Assembly: GCA_017465225.1 (NCBI GenBank)
Contig: JAFTWQ010000022.1
Location: forward strand, 86,829 to 150,828
Source: Bacteroidales bacterium
GTDB taxonomy: Bacteria > Bacteroidota > Bacteroidia > Bacteroidales > UBA932
Length of the DNA: 64,000 nucleotides
Direction: 5' to 3'
Each line of letters begins with the position of its first letter. Positions within the stretch are counted from its first letter, which is position 1. A program made the position numbers and the translations under genes. The notes under the pieces were generated by a model. The model saw nothing but the letters and a program-made list of their open reading frames with translations. It was not told where the DNA came from and ran no database searches. Shown piece by piece: positions 43,155 through 51,772 of this stretch.

Positions 43155-44864
43155 ATGAACTTTAACCTGAAAGAAGTATTTCAGCCCAAGCTTTTCGGGC
43201 TGTTCAAGAAAGGTAAATACGACAGCAGGACATTTACCTCGGACCTCATCGCCGGCATAATCGTCGGCATCATTGCCCTTCCACTCGCGATCGCATTCGG
43301 TATCGCCAGCGGCGTGACCCCACAGCAGGGTCTCATCACCGCAATCGTGGCAGGTTTCCTAATTTCATTCTTCGGTGGTTCCAACTTCCTTATCGGAGGA
43401 CCTACCGGAGCATTCATCGTGATTGTTGCGGGCATTGTAGGCCAGTACGGCATGCAGGGCCTCATCATAGCTACCATCATGGCCGGAGTCTTCCTTGTCC
43501 TGATGGGAGTGTTCAAGATGGGAGTGATCTTCAAGTTCATCCCTTATCCTATCGTGGTAGGTTTCACCAGCGGTATCGCCCTCACCATCTTTTCAACCCA
43601 GATGAAGGACTTCTTCGGTCTGCCTCTCGATCTCGCGGTTCCTGCAGGATTCATCCCTCAATGGATCTGCTATTTCCAGAACATAGGCAGCATAAACTGG
43701 GTCGAGCTGCTGATGAGCATCGTGTGTCTTGTCATCTGCTTCAGCTGGGGCAAGGTGACCAAGAAGGTGCCGGGCTCGCTGATCGCGCTTATCATCGGTA
43801 CTCTCGCTTCAGTGCTTCTGAGCAGATTCGCAGGTGTCGAGCTTGCTACCATCGGCTCTAAGTTCCCGGAGCTTGCAAACGGTCTTCCTATGCCGAAGCC
43901 TGTGGCTCCCGAGTTTGACTATGAGACGATCAAAGGTCTTGTATCACCGGCATTCACCATTGCAATCCTTTGTGCGATCGAGTCACTTCTTGCTGCGATG
44001 GTCGCTGACGGTGCTACAGGAAAGCGTCATCATGCCAATACAGAGCTCATCGGACAGGGTATCGCAAACATAATCACTCCGCTTTTCGGAGGTATCCCTG
44101 CAACCGGAGCGCTTGCCCGTACAATGGCCAGCATCAACAATGGCGGAAAGAGTCCTGTGACAGGTATCATCCACGCTGTGGTACTCCTGCTCATCTATCT
44201 CTTTCTCATGCCATATGCGGTATATATCCCTCTCTCATGCCTTGCAGCCATCCTCGTTCAGGTTGCGTACAACATGAGTGAGTGGAGGACATTCAAGTAT
44301 CTCCTCCGTGGCGACAAGTCTGATGTGGCAGTGCTCCTCATCACATTCTTCCTTACCGTGATCGTCGACCTTACAGTCGCAATAGAGGTGGGTGTCGTGC
44401 TCGCTATCGTGCTTTTCGTCCGTCGTGTCATGCAGACGTCGAATATTTCAGTCCTTGAAGGACATCACCTTGCAGCGACCGAGGATGATGAGGTCGCATC
44501 CATGGAGAATACCGATATGCTTGATATTCCGGAAGGCGTCGAGGTATATGAGATTGACGGACCATTCTTCTTCGGACTTGCCAGCCGTTTCGAGGAGCTT
44601 GAGCAGATGAAGAAGCCGGGTACAAAGGTGCGTATCATCAGGATGAGGAAGGTGCCTTTCATCGATTCTACAGGAATCAACAACCTCCGCAACCTCTGCG
44701 AGCGTACCCATAAGAGGGGAGTGACCGTGATCCTTTCAGGTGTGACCGAGAAGGTGCATGCGTCTCTCGTGAAGTTCGGTGTCGATCTTGAGATCGGTCC
44801 TGACTGCATCTTCCCTCATATCGTCCCAGCCCTTGAGAAGGCAAAAGAACTTGCACAGAAATAA
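43155..44864 (+). CDS. SulP family anion transporter with STAS domain
   Basis: A 569-residue inner-membrane transporter with about 12-14 hydrophobic segments (residues about 30-440) and a cytoplasmic STAS domain (about 460-560). The signature I-V-G-I-I-A-L-P-L-A-I-A-F-G-I-A-S-G-V-T-P near residue 37 and G-G-S-N-F-L-I-G-G-P-T-G-A near 74 are SulP hallmarks. F-I-D-S-T-G-I-N-N-L in the STAS part is the usual phospho-site-like motif. SulP members move sulfate, bicarbonate or dicarboxylates; the substrate cannot be told here. The following HerA-like gene starts 12 bases later. Confidence 0.93.
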   Translation: MNFNLKEVFQPKLFGLFKKGKYDSRTFTSDLIAGIIVGIIALPLAIAFGIASGVTPQQGLITAIVAGFLISFFGGSNFLIGGPTGAFIVIVAGIVGQYGMQGLIIATIMAGVFLVLMGVFKMGVIFKFIPYPIVVGFTSGIALTIFSTQMKDFFGLPLDLAVPAGFIPQWICYFQNIGSINWVELLMSIVCLVICFSWGKVTKKVPGSLIALIIGTLASVLLSRFAGVELATIGSKFPELANGLPMPKPVAPEFDYETIKGLVSPAFTIAILCAIESLLAAMVADGATGKRHHANTELIGQGIANIITPLFGGIPATGALARTMASINNGGKSPVTGIIHAVVLLLIYLFLMPYAVYIPLSCLAAILVQVAYNMSEWRTFKYLLRGDKSDVAVLLITFFLTVIVDLTVAIEVGVVLAIVLFVRRVMQTSNISVLEGHHLAATEDDEVASMENTDMLDIPEGVEVYEIDGPFFFGLASRFEELEQMKKPGTKVRIIRMRKVPFIDSTGINNLRNLCERTHKRGVTVILSGVTEKVHASLVKFGVDLEIGPDCIFPHIVPALEKAKELAQK

Positions 44865-44876
44865 AACAACGACCAT

Positions 44877-46457
44877 ATGTATACTAAAGAACATGGCCTT
44901 TATGTGGCCCATGGCCCGAACGGCCCTATCTCTATCTGCGGAAAGATGGCAAACCGCCACGGACTTATCGCCGGTGCTACCGGAACCGGTAAGACCGTGA
45001 CTCTTCAGGTGCTTGCAGAGACATTCTGCCAGGCCGGAGTGCCTTGCTTCATGGCCGACATGAAGGGTGACCTTTCCGGTATCAGTCAGACAGGTGCAAT
45101 GAGCGGATTCATCGAGAAGAGATGTGCCGAGTTCGGTATCGCGTCTCCGGAGTTCGGACCATGCCCTGTACGTTTCTTCGATGTCTATGGAGAGCAGGGA
45201 CACCCTATGAGGACTACCGTGTCCAATATGGGTCCGCAGCTCCTATCTCGTCTTCTCCAGCTCAATGAGACCCAGGAGGGCATCCTCAACATCGTGTTCA
45301 GGATCGCTGATGACAGGGGCCTTCTGCTTATTGACATGAAGGACCTCCGTTCGATGCTCAACTATGTGGCGGAGAATGCCAAGCAGTATACATCTACATA
45401 CGGAAACATCACGGCGCAGAGTGTCGGTGCCATCCAGCGTGCATTGCTGACTCTCGAGAATCAGGGTGCGGACAAGTTCTTTGCAGAGCCGTCTTTCGAT
45501 ATCTATGACCTTCTCCAGTGCGAGCAGGGCAAGGGAGTGATGAATGTGCTTGCAGCAGACAAGCTGATGCTCAATCCGAAGCTTTATTCGACTTTCCTTC
45601 TCTGGCTGCTCACCGAGCTGTATGCTCAGCTCCCTGAAGTCGGTGATATGGATCTTCCAAAGCTTGTGTTCTTCTTTGATGAAGCTCATATGCTTTTCGA
45701 TGAGACTTCAAAAGCTCTTGTCGACAAGATCGAGCAGGTGGTACGTCTTATCCGAAGCAAGGGTGTGGGAGTATATTTCGTGACACAGAGCCCGACTGAT
45801 ATTCCTGAAGAGATCCTCGGACAGCTTGGAAACCGAGTGCAGCATGCTCTCAGGGCATTCACGCCAAAGGACCAGAAGGCGGTAAAGACAGCTGCAGAGA
45901 CATTCCGTGAGAATCCGGCATTCAAGACTGCAGATGCAATCATGGAACTTGGAACAGGTGAGGCACTTGTGTCATTCCTTGATGAGAAGGGTGCTCCTTC
46001 GATGGTGGAGCGTGCGAAGATCCTCTTCCCGTTGAGCCAGATAGGTGCAGTGACTGAAGGTCAGCGCGGACAGATCATCAATCAGTCGCGTCTCTACGGA
46101 AAGTATGACAAGGTCATTGACCGCGAAAGTGCATTTGAAGTGCTTATGGCCGAGGCCGAAGCTGCTTTGAAGGCAGAGCAGGAAGCGGCTGAGGCAGCAG
46201 CTGCCGCAGAGGCAGAAGAAAAGGCTGCAAAGGAGGAAGCCAAGTCAAAGAAGTCCGGCAAGGGCGTCTTGGGCGGAATCTTCGGAGCCGTCCTCGGAGC
46301 AGCCGTAACCAGCGTTACCAGCTCTATCGGTACCGAAGTCTCAAAGAAGGTTACCGGCAAGAAGTCCAAGACCACAGCCAAGGACATCGCCGGCAAGGCA
46401 GTCGGCGCAGCCACAAGAAAGCTTACCAGAACCGTTCTCGGTACTTTGCTGAAGTAA
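44877..46457 (+). CDS. HerA-like ATPase, DUF853 family
   Basis: A 526-residue HerA/FtsK-superfamily ATPase of the DUF853 type. Walker A is G-A-T-G-T-G-K-T (about 35-42), followed by A-D-M-K-G-D-L-S-G. Walker B is [11 protein letters not shown] (about 262-272), and an [10 protein letters not shown] sensor region follows. The C-terminal 100 residues have an Ala/Glu/Lys-rich coiled coil (about 420-460) and a Gly/Lys-rich hydrophobic tail ([12 protein letters not shown]) that may touch the membrane. Function is unknown, possibly DNA translocation or repair. No NurA gene is adjacent. It is the last gene before the RAYT island. Confidence 0.88.
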   Translation: MYTKEHGLYVAHGPNGPISICGKMANRHGLIAGATGTGKTVTLQVLAETFCQAGVPCFMADMKGDLSGISQTGAMSGFIEKRCAEFGIASPEFGPCPVRFFDVYGEQGHPMRTTVSNMGPQLLSRLLQLNETQEGILNIVFRIADDRGLLLIDMKDLRSMLNYVAENAKQYTSTYGNITAQSVGAIQRALLTLENQGADKFFAEPSFDIYDLLQCEQGKGVMNVLAADKLMLNPKLYSTFLLWLLTELYAQLPEVGDMDLPKLVFFFDEAHMLFDETSKALVDKIEQVVRLIRSKGVGVYFVTQSPTDIPEEILGQLGNRVQHALRAFTPKDQKAVKTAAETFRENPAFKTADAIMELGTGEALVSFLDEKGAPSMVERAKILFPLSQIGAVTEGQRGQIINQSRLYGKYDKVIDRESAFEVLMAEAEAALKAEQEAAEAAAAAEAEEKAAKEEAKSKKSGKGVLGGIFGAVLGAAVTSVTSSIGTEVSKKVTGKKSKTTAKDIAGKAVGAATRKLTRTVLGTLLK

Positions 46458-46539
46458 TGGTTTTCGGACCAATAGGAAAGAAAAGACTGTTTCTTTCCTG
46501 TTGATGCCGTTTTAAGCTGTAAAATGCTTGGAATACATA

Positions 46540-46595
46540 GTCAAGAGGGAAAAATCGCGTGATTTTTCCCTCTTGACTTTTTGTTTTTCTTTTTC
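46540..46595 (+). terminator. Long hairpin with T tract after the HerA-like gene
   Basis: A perfect 17-bp stem (46540-46556 and 46561-46577) with the loop GCGT carries the core GAGGGAAAAATC. It is followed by TTTTTGTTTTTCTTTTTCT. It suits a strong terminator, and its core resembles sequence near 47630 and 47706 on the other side of the transposase gene, so it may also be a REP-type element. Confidence 0.75.
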
Positions 46596-46644
46596 TGAAA
46601 GGTTTTGAATGTTTTTGATATGAGTTTTTTCTTTTTCTGAAAGG
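46584..46644 (+). repeat. 19-bp direct repeat before the RAYT gene
   Basis: TTTTTCTTTTTCTGAAAGG is found at 46584-46602 and again at 46626-46644, 42 bp apart, between the hairpin and the transposase start. Confidence 0.7.
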
Positions 46645-46663
46645 CTTAAAGGATTCCTGAATG

Positions 46664-46671
46664 TACTTTTG
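46664..46671 (+). promoter_or_regulatory. Possible -7 element for the RAYT gene
   Basis: TACTTTTG matches TAnnTTTG and lies 11 bases before the ATG, implying an almost leaderless message. No -33 box is evident. Confidence 0.35.
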
Positions 46672-46682
46672 GACAAAAAAGT

Positions 46683-47597
46683 ATGATAGGGAATTATCAT
46701 TTATGCATTTCGGGAGGAGATAGCGTCATCTTCCGCAGCGAGGAAGACTACATCCGGGGATTCAATATTCTGGCGTTAGCTGTGGCTGAAACGGACTCGC
46801 AGCTTTATGCAGAATCAATCATGTCGACCCATGTTCATCAATGCGTGCGCACAAAGGACATATATGCCTTGGCAAGCCGATTCTGGAGATCCTATACCGT
46901 ATACTTCAATAACAGGTATGGCAGGAAGGGCCATCTGGGAGGCAGGCCTTTTATTGTAGAGCTGGACGGCTTCTACCATTGGCTTACTGCAATCTGTTAT
47001 GTTTTGCGTAATGCCGTGCATCATGGGGTGGCTCCGACACCTTTTGCATATCGCCATTGTTCTGCAAATGCATTCTTCCGGAAAGAAACCGGCAAGATTG
47101 AACCGAATGACCAGCTTCCTCGCAAATCCTTTTATAAGCATCTGCCCAAAGGAGCTTCATGCCCTCCCGGATATAAGATGGACAAGTCGGGCCTGATTCT
47201 GCGGGATTCAGTTGTTGAGGTTGTTGATGTGGAGCACCACTTCTCCACAGCCCGTTCATTCCTTTTTTATATGAATCGGCTTTCCGGTGAGGAATGGAAA
47301 AGAGAGCAGGAAAAGGATGGGTGCGGACTGCCTCCGGTTACTTTGGAAACCATAGAAGGCAGGTCGTCTTTTCAGTCTCTTTCGGAAATGCTGGCTAACG
47401 AGCATGGCCGTTTTAACTCTAATGCAATGTCAGACATCGAATTGTGCACTATGATAGATCAGCAGGTCCTTCCGTCGTTAGGATGGAATTCCGTTTATGA
47501 ACTGACAGACAAGGACCGGCTTCTTGTCATGCAGACCCTTGTCGAAGACTTTTCGCTACCGGCCCGTCAGGTGCGCCGTTGTCTGGCTTTAGCGTGA
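46683..47597 (+). CDS. REP-associated tyrosine transposase (IS200-like Y1 family)
   Basis: A 304-residue protein of the Y1/HUH superfamily. The opening G-N-Y-H-L-C-I-S-G-G-D and the motif S-T-H-V-H-Q-C (HUH, about residues 41-47) match the IS200/RAYT catalytic core, and Y-N/V-L-R-N-A-V-H-H-G near 105 fits the tyrosine helix region. The C-terminal 150 residues are not part of the Y1 domain and end in a helical, possibly DNA-binding stretch (S-L-P-A-R-Q-V-R-R-C-L). RAYTs are single-copy, domesticated enzymes that cut at REP hairpins. No IS ends frame the gene; instead hairpins and repeats lie on both sides, as expected of a RAYT. Confidence 0.82.
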   Translation: MIGNYHLCISGGDSVIFRSEEDYIRGFNILALAVAETDSQLYAESIMSTHVHQCVRTKDIYALASRFWRSYTVYFNNRYGRKGHLGGRPFIVELDGFYHWLTAICYVLRNAVHHGVAPTPFAYRHCSANAFFRKETGKIEPNDQLPRKSFYKHLPKGASCPPGYKMDKSGLILRDSVVEVVDVEHHFSTARSFLFYMNRLSGEEWKREQEKDGCGLPPVTLETIEGRSSFQSLSEMLANEHGRFNSNAMSDIELCTMIDQQVLPSLGWNSVYELTDKDRLLVMQTLVEDFSLPARQVRRCLALA

Positions 47598-47621
47598 TCT
47601 TGTTCTTTGGGATAGATTCCG

Positions 47622-47730
47622 GATGTTCGCAAAAGGAAAAAATCCGTCATTTCTTACCTCTTGGTAGCTGAAAATGACGGAAAATGTTCGGGAATGCCGT
47701 GCAAAAGGGAAAAATACGGCAATATTTGCC
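47622..47730. repeat. REP-like hairpin and degenerate repeats after the RAYT gene
   Basis: The gap holds a 10-bp stem (TCCGTCATTT at 47643-47652, complement at 47672-47681). It also holds two related strings, GCAAAAGGAAAAAATCCG (about 47629) and GCAAAAGGGAAAAATACGG (about 47701), each preceded by ATGTTCG. The core GGGAAAAAT is shared with the hairpin at 46540. Confidence 0.6.
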
Positions 47731-47740
47731 TGTTGCAGAT

Positions 47741-48355
47741 TTACATAAGCCATTGGGACATGTCCTGGCCGGCGGCGATGGCATTGCGGATGATGGTTGA
47801 CGAAATGTCAACCATTTCTGCATTCATGATGGTGATGCGGTAGGCCGGGTCTTCGGTCAGGAGGTCTTCCTTGATGGCGGCGAGGTCGAAGCCTTTGCGT
47901 GGGTAGACGGCGACGCCATATTCCTTGAGGATGCGTCTGTAGTCGCGCCATCTGCGGATGTCCGCCAGGTTGTCTGCTCCCATGACCAGGGTGAAGCAGT
48001 TGTCAGTTTCGCGTTCGCGCAGTGCATCCAGCGTTCTGATAGTATAATGCGGTGCGGGCATATTCAGCTCGATGTCATCTACTTTTACCCTCCTTTCCAT
48101 GTCGGCAGGGGAATATGTAGTCGATGGAATATCCCCAGCCGATAGGGGCTCTGGGAAATGTCTCCTGACAGCCTCTACGGCGGCTTCGAACCTGTCCTGT
48201 CCGCTGGCGCTGTCAATGCCTTCCTTCAATGGATTCTTCGGTGAGACGATGAGGTATACGCAGTCGAAGCCTCCTTCGCCGATCAGGTATTTCATGATGG
48301 CGAGGTGGCCGATGTGCAATGGATTGAATGATCCGCTGTAAACTGCTATGTTCAT
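47741..48355 (-). CDS. nadD: Nicotinate-nucleotide adenylyltransferase
   Basis: A 204-residue nucleotidyltransferase that joins nicotinate mononucleotide and ATP in NAD synthesis. The N-terminal G-S-F-N-P-L-H-I-G-H-L (residues 8-18) holds the catalytic H-x-G-H, and the C-terminal I-S-S-T-I-I-R near 187 is the second nucleotide-binding motif. Length fits NadD. It is three bases downstream of gmk, so the two form an operon, as often seen in Bacteroidota. Confidence 0.94.
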   Translation of the reverse strand: MNIAVYSGSFNPLHIGHLAIMKYLIGEGGFDCVYLIVSPKNPLKEGIDSASGQDRFEAAVEAVRRHFPEPLSAGDIPSTTYSPADMERRVKVDDIELNMPAPHYTIRTLDALRERETDNCFTLVMGADNLADIRRWRDYRRILKEYGVAVYPRKGFDLAAIKEDLLTEDPAYRITIMNAEMVDISSTIIRNAIAAGQDMSQWLM

Positions 48356-48358
48356 GTG

Positions 48359-48925
48359 CTATTTCAGGAAATCTGCGACTATGTCTTCAGCCTCTGCGAG
48401 AGCGGTCTGGAGGTCGTCGTTCACAAGAACATAGTCGAACTTGCCGGCAGCGAACTCCATTTCAGACTTCGCCTTGGCAACTCTTCTCTCGATGGCTTCC
48501 ATTGTGTCGGTGCCTCGTCCGATAAGTCTTTCGCGCAGAATCTCTACGGAAGGGGCCTGGATGAATACGGAGAGAGCCTGCTCGCCGAATATCCTCTTGA
48601 GGTTCACGCCTCCCTGTACGTCTATGTCGAACACGATTGCATTGCCTTTGGCCCAGATGCGCTCGACCTCTGACCGGAGAGTGCCGTAGAACGATCCCGG
48701 ATATACCTCCTCATGCTCCACGAACTTGTCCTCTGCAATCATCTGACGGAATTCCTCTGCAGAGAAGAAATAGTATTCTACTCCATGCTGCTCCTGTCCG
48801 CGAGGCGCTCTGGATGTAGCTGAAATGGAAAATTCGAGGTCGTTCCTAAGACCTAAAATATGGTTTACGATTGTGCTTTTGCCTGCTCCGGAAGGGGCAG
48901 AGAATATGATGACCTTATTGCTCAT
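48359..48925 (-). CDS. gmk: Guanylate kinase
   Basis: A 188-residue nucleotide kinase making GDP from GMP and ATP. The P-loop S-A-P-S-G-A-G-K-S-T (residues 9-18), the GMP-binding S-A-T-S-R-A-P-R-G-Q-E and G-V-E-Y-Y-F, and the late R-L-I-G-R-G-T-D lid are all present. Length is normal. It is divergent from the aldolase gene. Confidence 0.96.
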   Translation of the reverse strand: MSNKVIIFSAPSGAGKSTIVNHILGLRNDLEFSISATSRAPRGQEQHGVEYYFFSAEEFRQMIAEDKFVEHEEVYPGSFYGTLRSEVERIWAKGNAIVFDIDVQGGVNLKRIFGEQALSVFIQAPSVEILRERLIGRGTDTMEAIERRVAKAKSEMEFAAGKFDYVLVNDDLQTALAEAEDIVADFLK

Positions 48926-48959
48926 GATATTTTAGACTCTCAATTCTTTTATTATTTGG

Positions 48960-48977
48960 CAAAAATAACTATTTTTG
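48960..48977. promoter_or_regulatory. Overlapping divergent -7 elements for gmk and fba
   Basis: Minus-strand TATTTTTG (48960-48967) and plus-strand TATTTTTG (48970-48977) lie two bases apart. Their downstream genes are gmk (35 bases) and fba (46 bases). Clear -33 boxes at the standard distance were not found on either strand. Confidence 0.45.
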
Positions 48978-49023
48978 CAAAGATAAAGTGATTACGAAAC
49001 GATTTTTAAACAATTTATAGATT

Positions 49024-50025
49024 ATGGTATCTTACAAGGAACTCGGTCTTGTGAACACAAAGGAAATGTTCGCTAAGGCTATCGACGGTGGCTACGCCAT
49101 CCCAGCATTCAACTTCAACAACATGGAGCAGCTTCAGGCTATCATCGCTGCAGCAGCTGAGACAAAGTCTCCAGTTATTCTTCAGGTGTCTAAGGGCGCT
49201 CGTAACTATGCAAACGGTACACTCCTCCGTTACATGGCAGAGGGTGCTGTAGCATACGCAAAGGAGCTTGGCTGGGAGAAGCCTGAGATTGTTCTTCACC
49301 TTGACCATGGTGATTCATTCGAGACTTGCAAGAGCTGCATCGACTCTGGATTCTCTTCAGTGATGATCGACGGTTCACATCTCGAGTATGATGAGAACGT
49401 AGCTCTTACAAAGAAGGTTGTCGAGTATGCACACCAGTACGATGTTACAGTAGAGGGTGAGCTCGGAGTACTCGCAGGTGTTGAGGATGAGGTAAGCTCA
49501 GACCACCACACATACACAAAGCCAGAGGAGGTTGTTGACTTCGTTACAAAGACTGGCTGCGACTCTCTCGCTATCTCGATCGGAACTTCACACGGTGCTT
49601 ACAAGTTCACTCCAGAGCAGTGCACAGTAGATCCTGAGACAGGTCTCCTCGTACCTCCAATGCTCGCTTTCGACGTTCTCGAGGGTGTTGAGAAGGAGCT
49701 TCCAGGATTCCCAATCGTTCTCCATGGTTCATCATCAGTTCCACAGGACGAGGTTGCTACAATCAACCAGTACGGTGGTGCCCTCAAGGCAGCTATCGGT
49801 ATTCCAGAGCCATGGCTCCGCAAGGCAGCTGAGTCAGCAGTATGCAAGATCAACATCGACTCAGACTCACGTCTCGCTATGACAGCAGCTGTACGTAAGG
49901 TCCTCGCAGAGAACCCTGCAGAGTTCGACCCACGCAAGTACCTCGGACCAGCTCGTGAGAACATGAAGAAGCTTTACATTCACAAGATCGTGAACGTTCT
50001 CGGTTCAAACGGAAAGGCTGAGTAA
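49024..50025 (+). CDS. fba: Class II fructose-bisphosphate aldolase
   Basis: A 333-residue zinc-dependent aldolase that cleaves fructose 1,6-bisphosphate in glycolysis. P-A-F-N-F-N-N-M-E (about 24-32), the zinc-binding L-D-H-G-D-S near 95, S-V-M-I-D-G-S-H near 118, V-E-G-E-L-G near 142 and I-S-I-G-T-S-H-G near 182 are visible, as is L-H-G-S-S-S-V-P near 236. Codon choice differs from nearby genes, with heavy use of CCA, TCA and ACA, which suggests selection for high expression. It has its own promoter region and a terminator. Confidence 0.96.
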   Translation: MVSYKELGLVNTKEMFAKAIDGGYAIPAFNFNNMEQLQAIIAAAAETKSPVILQVSKGARNYANGTLLRYMAEGAVAYAKELGWEKPEIVLHLDHGDSFETCKSCIDSGFSSVMIDGSHLEYDENVALTKKVVEYAHQYDVTVEGELGVLAGVEDEVSSDHHTYTKPEEVVDFVTKTGCDSLAISIGTSHGAYKFTPEQCTVDPETGLLVPPMLAFDVLEGVEKELPGFPIVLHGSSSVPQDEVATINQYGGALKAAIGIPEPWLRKAAESAVCKINIDSDSRLAMTAAVRKVLAENPAEFDPRKYLGPARENMKKLYIHKIVNVLGSNGKAE

Positions 50026-50049
50026 TCTTAAGCTTAAAGAAACAAGGAG

Positions 50050-50084
50050 CTCCGGGCGCATAGACTGCTGTCCGGAGTTTTTTT
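50050..50084 (+). terminator. Rho-independent terminator of fba
   Basis: CTCCGG (50050-50055) pairs with CCGGAG (50072-50077), followed directly by seven T residues. It is 25 bases after the aldolase stop. Confidence 0.75.
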
Positions 50085-50096
50085 ATCAATCATGAT

Positions 50097-51032
50097 ATGA
50101 ACCATACCGGTGAAATAATCGCTCTCCTGTCTGCCGCTTCATGTACTGTGACAGCCTTGTATGCATCCGAAGCCAGCAGCCGCCTTGGCACGATGACCGT
50201 GAATGTCATCCGCCTTTTCCTGGCTGTAGTCTTCCTGGCTGCATCCATGTGGATCGTTACAGGCTATCCCTATCCGGTCTATGCAGACGGCAGGACATGG
50301 ATGTTTCTGGCGCTGTCTGCACTGGTCGGATATGTGTTCGGAGATTATTGCCTTTTCAATTCATATCTGGTCATCGGCCCCAAGACCGCACAGCTTTTCA
50401 TGACCTTGGCTCCGCCGATAGCGGCTATAGCCGGATGGCTGATGTTGGGCGAGACCATGTCATGGAAATACATGCTTGCGATGGCTGTGACCATGGCCGG
50501 CATCGCCATATCGATATTGAGCAGGGGGGAGGACAGCAAGGTCAGGCTTTCAATCCCTTTCAAAGGAATCCTTCTTGGCATCGGAGCCGGTCTGGGCCAA
50601 GGTGTGGGCCTGGTGCTCAGCAAGATAGGAATGCGGGCTTATGAAGCTTCGATCCCGTCCGATGCGCCTGCAGTCATCGGAAACATGATGCCTTTTGCAT
50701 CGACTATGGTAAGAGCACTCATCGGTTGCGCCGGTTTCCTGGCCATCATGATGATGACAAGGACAACTTCCGAACTGGGAGCTGCTGTCCGTGACAGGAA
50801 AGGCATGAAATACGCCGTGATGACCACCTTGTTCGGTCCTGTGATAGGAGTCTCATTGTCTCTTGCGGCCGTCAGCCAGACCAATACCGGCATCGCATCC
50901 ACGCTGATGTCTTTGACTCCGGTACTGATAATCATTCCGTATGCGGTCATCTACCATCAGAAGATCACATTGAAGGAAATCATAGGCGTGAGCGTCAGTA
51001 TGGCAGGAACGGCGATGTTCTTCATGCTTTGA
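50097..51032 (+). CDS. DMT superfamily transporter, EamA type
   Basis: A 311-residue inner-membrane protein with ten hydrophobic segments in two EamA repeats (about residues 5-140 and 155-308). Such proteins export amino acids or other small metabolites. The first repeat has L-S-A-L-V-G-Y-V-F-G-D-Y near 79 and the second has T-N-T-G-I-A-S-T-L-M-S-L-T-P near 262. Substrate is unknown. It is flanked by two terminators and therefore is probably transcribed alone. Confidence 0.88.
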   Translation: MNHTGEIIALLSAASCTVTALYASEASSRLGTMTVNVIRLFLAVVFLAASMWIVTGYPYPVYADGRTWMFLALSALVGYVFGDYCLFNSYLVIGPKTAQLFMTLAPPIAAIAGWLMLGETMSWKYMLAMAVTMAGIAISILSRGEDSKVRLSIPFKGILLGIGAGLGQGVGLVLSKIGMRAYEASIPSDAPAVIGNMMPFASTMVRALIGCAGFLAIMMMTRTTSELGAAVRDRKGMKYAVMTTLFGPVIGVSLSLAAVSQTNTGIASTLMSLTPVLIIIPYAVIYHQKITLKEIIGVSVSMAGTAMFFML

Positions 51033-51039
51033 TAAATAC

Positions 51040-51078
51040 AGACAAAGACCCCGTGGCTACGCTACGGGGTCTTTGTCT
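51040..51078. terminator. Bidirectional terminator between the DMT and ppa genes
   Basis: A perfect 15-bp stem (AGACAAAGACCCCGT at 51040-51054, complement at 51064-51078) with a nine-base loop lies between the two convergent genes. Its T-containing right arm on both strands suits two-way termination. Confidence 0.85.
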
Positions 51079-51090
51079 ATTGATAGCATA

Positions 51091-51714
51091 TTATTTCTTT
51101 GCGATATAATCCTGATAGTCTTCCATAGAGCGGAGGATAACATCCTTTGCCACTTCAGGACCGTAGATGCTTATGAACTGCATTCGGCTTGTGTGCTCTC
51201 CCGGAATATCCTTGTATGTGCTGAAATAGTGGATCAGTCTGCGGATGATGTCTACCGGCACCTGGTCTATGTCAGTCATCATTCCATATACGGCGTCGCT
51301 CTTGAGGACGGCGATGATCTTGTCGTCGGCCTGATTGTGGTCGAGCAGGCGAAGACCTCCGATAGGACGGGCATTGACGATTATGTCGCCGTGGGTAACA
51401 TCCTTCTCGGTAAGGATACAGATATCCAGAGGGTCACCGTCTCCTTCGACATCAAGACGTACGAGAGCTTTGTTGGTCAGTTCCGCCATCTTCGGACCGC
51501 AGTATGTTCTCGGAAGGAAACCGTAAAGCGACGGAACTATATTCGAGAATTTCTGAGGACGGTCGAGGGAAAGATATCCTGACTCCTTGTCCACTTCATA
51601 TTTTACAGTGTCTGTCGGCACGATTTCAACGAATGCCCTTACTTCTTCGGGCACGCTGTTGCCCAGGCTGATTCCATGCCAAGGGTGAGCTTTGTGTGCA
51701 TTCTTATAATCCAT
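51091..51714 (-). CDS. ppa: Inorganic pyrophosphatase
   Basis: A 207-residue soluble family I pyrophosphatase that hydrolyses PPi to two phosphates and pulls biosynthetic reactions forward. The catalytic segment is G-D-G-D-P-L-D-I-C (about 91-99), with E-I-V-P-T-D-T-V-K-Y-E-V-D near 30 and L-D-R-P near 52. Length fits the family. M-D-Y-K-N at 51714 is taken as the start, since the earlier ATG adds only six residues that are not family-like. A good promoter lies just upstream. Confidence 0.94.
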   Translation of the reverse strand: MDYKNAHKAHPWHGISLGNSVPEEVRAFVEIVPTDTVKYEVDKESGYLSLDRPQKFSNIVPSLYGFLPRTYCGPKMAELTNKALVRLDVEGDGDPLDICILTEKDVTHGDIIVNARPIGGLRLLDHNQADDKIIAVLKSDAVYGMMTDIDQVPVDIIRRLIHYFSTYKDIPGEHTSRMQFISIYGPEVAKDVILRSMEDYQDYIAKK

Positions 51715-51733
51715 GCAGAATAATTTTATCATA

Positions 51734-51763
51734 CAAAGTTAGAAAAAAGATTCTTGACCCCAA
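51734..51763 (-). promoter_or_regulatory. Bacteroidota-type promoter for ppa
   Basis: On the minus strand TTG (51763-51761), 19 bases, then TAACTTTG (51741-51734) match the -33/-7 pattern. The start point would be near 51728, about 14 bases before the ppa ATG. Confidence 0.75.
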
Positions 51764-51772
51764 GGAAAAAAC

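Noticed and set aside
44877-46457. Phage defence system built on the HerA-like ATPase
   Set aside because: No nuclease, Sir2 or other effector gene is adjacent; neighbours are a transporter and a RAYT.
46512-46700. Small minus-strand frame between the HerA-like and RAYT genes
   Set aside because: It is made of the hairpin and the 19-bp repeats and has a low-complexity Lys/Glu/Ser sequence.
46683-47597. Complete IS200/IS605 insertion sequence
   Set aside because: No second orf (TnpB) or defined element ends were seen, and the protein has an extra C-terminal half, which fits a RAYT better.
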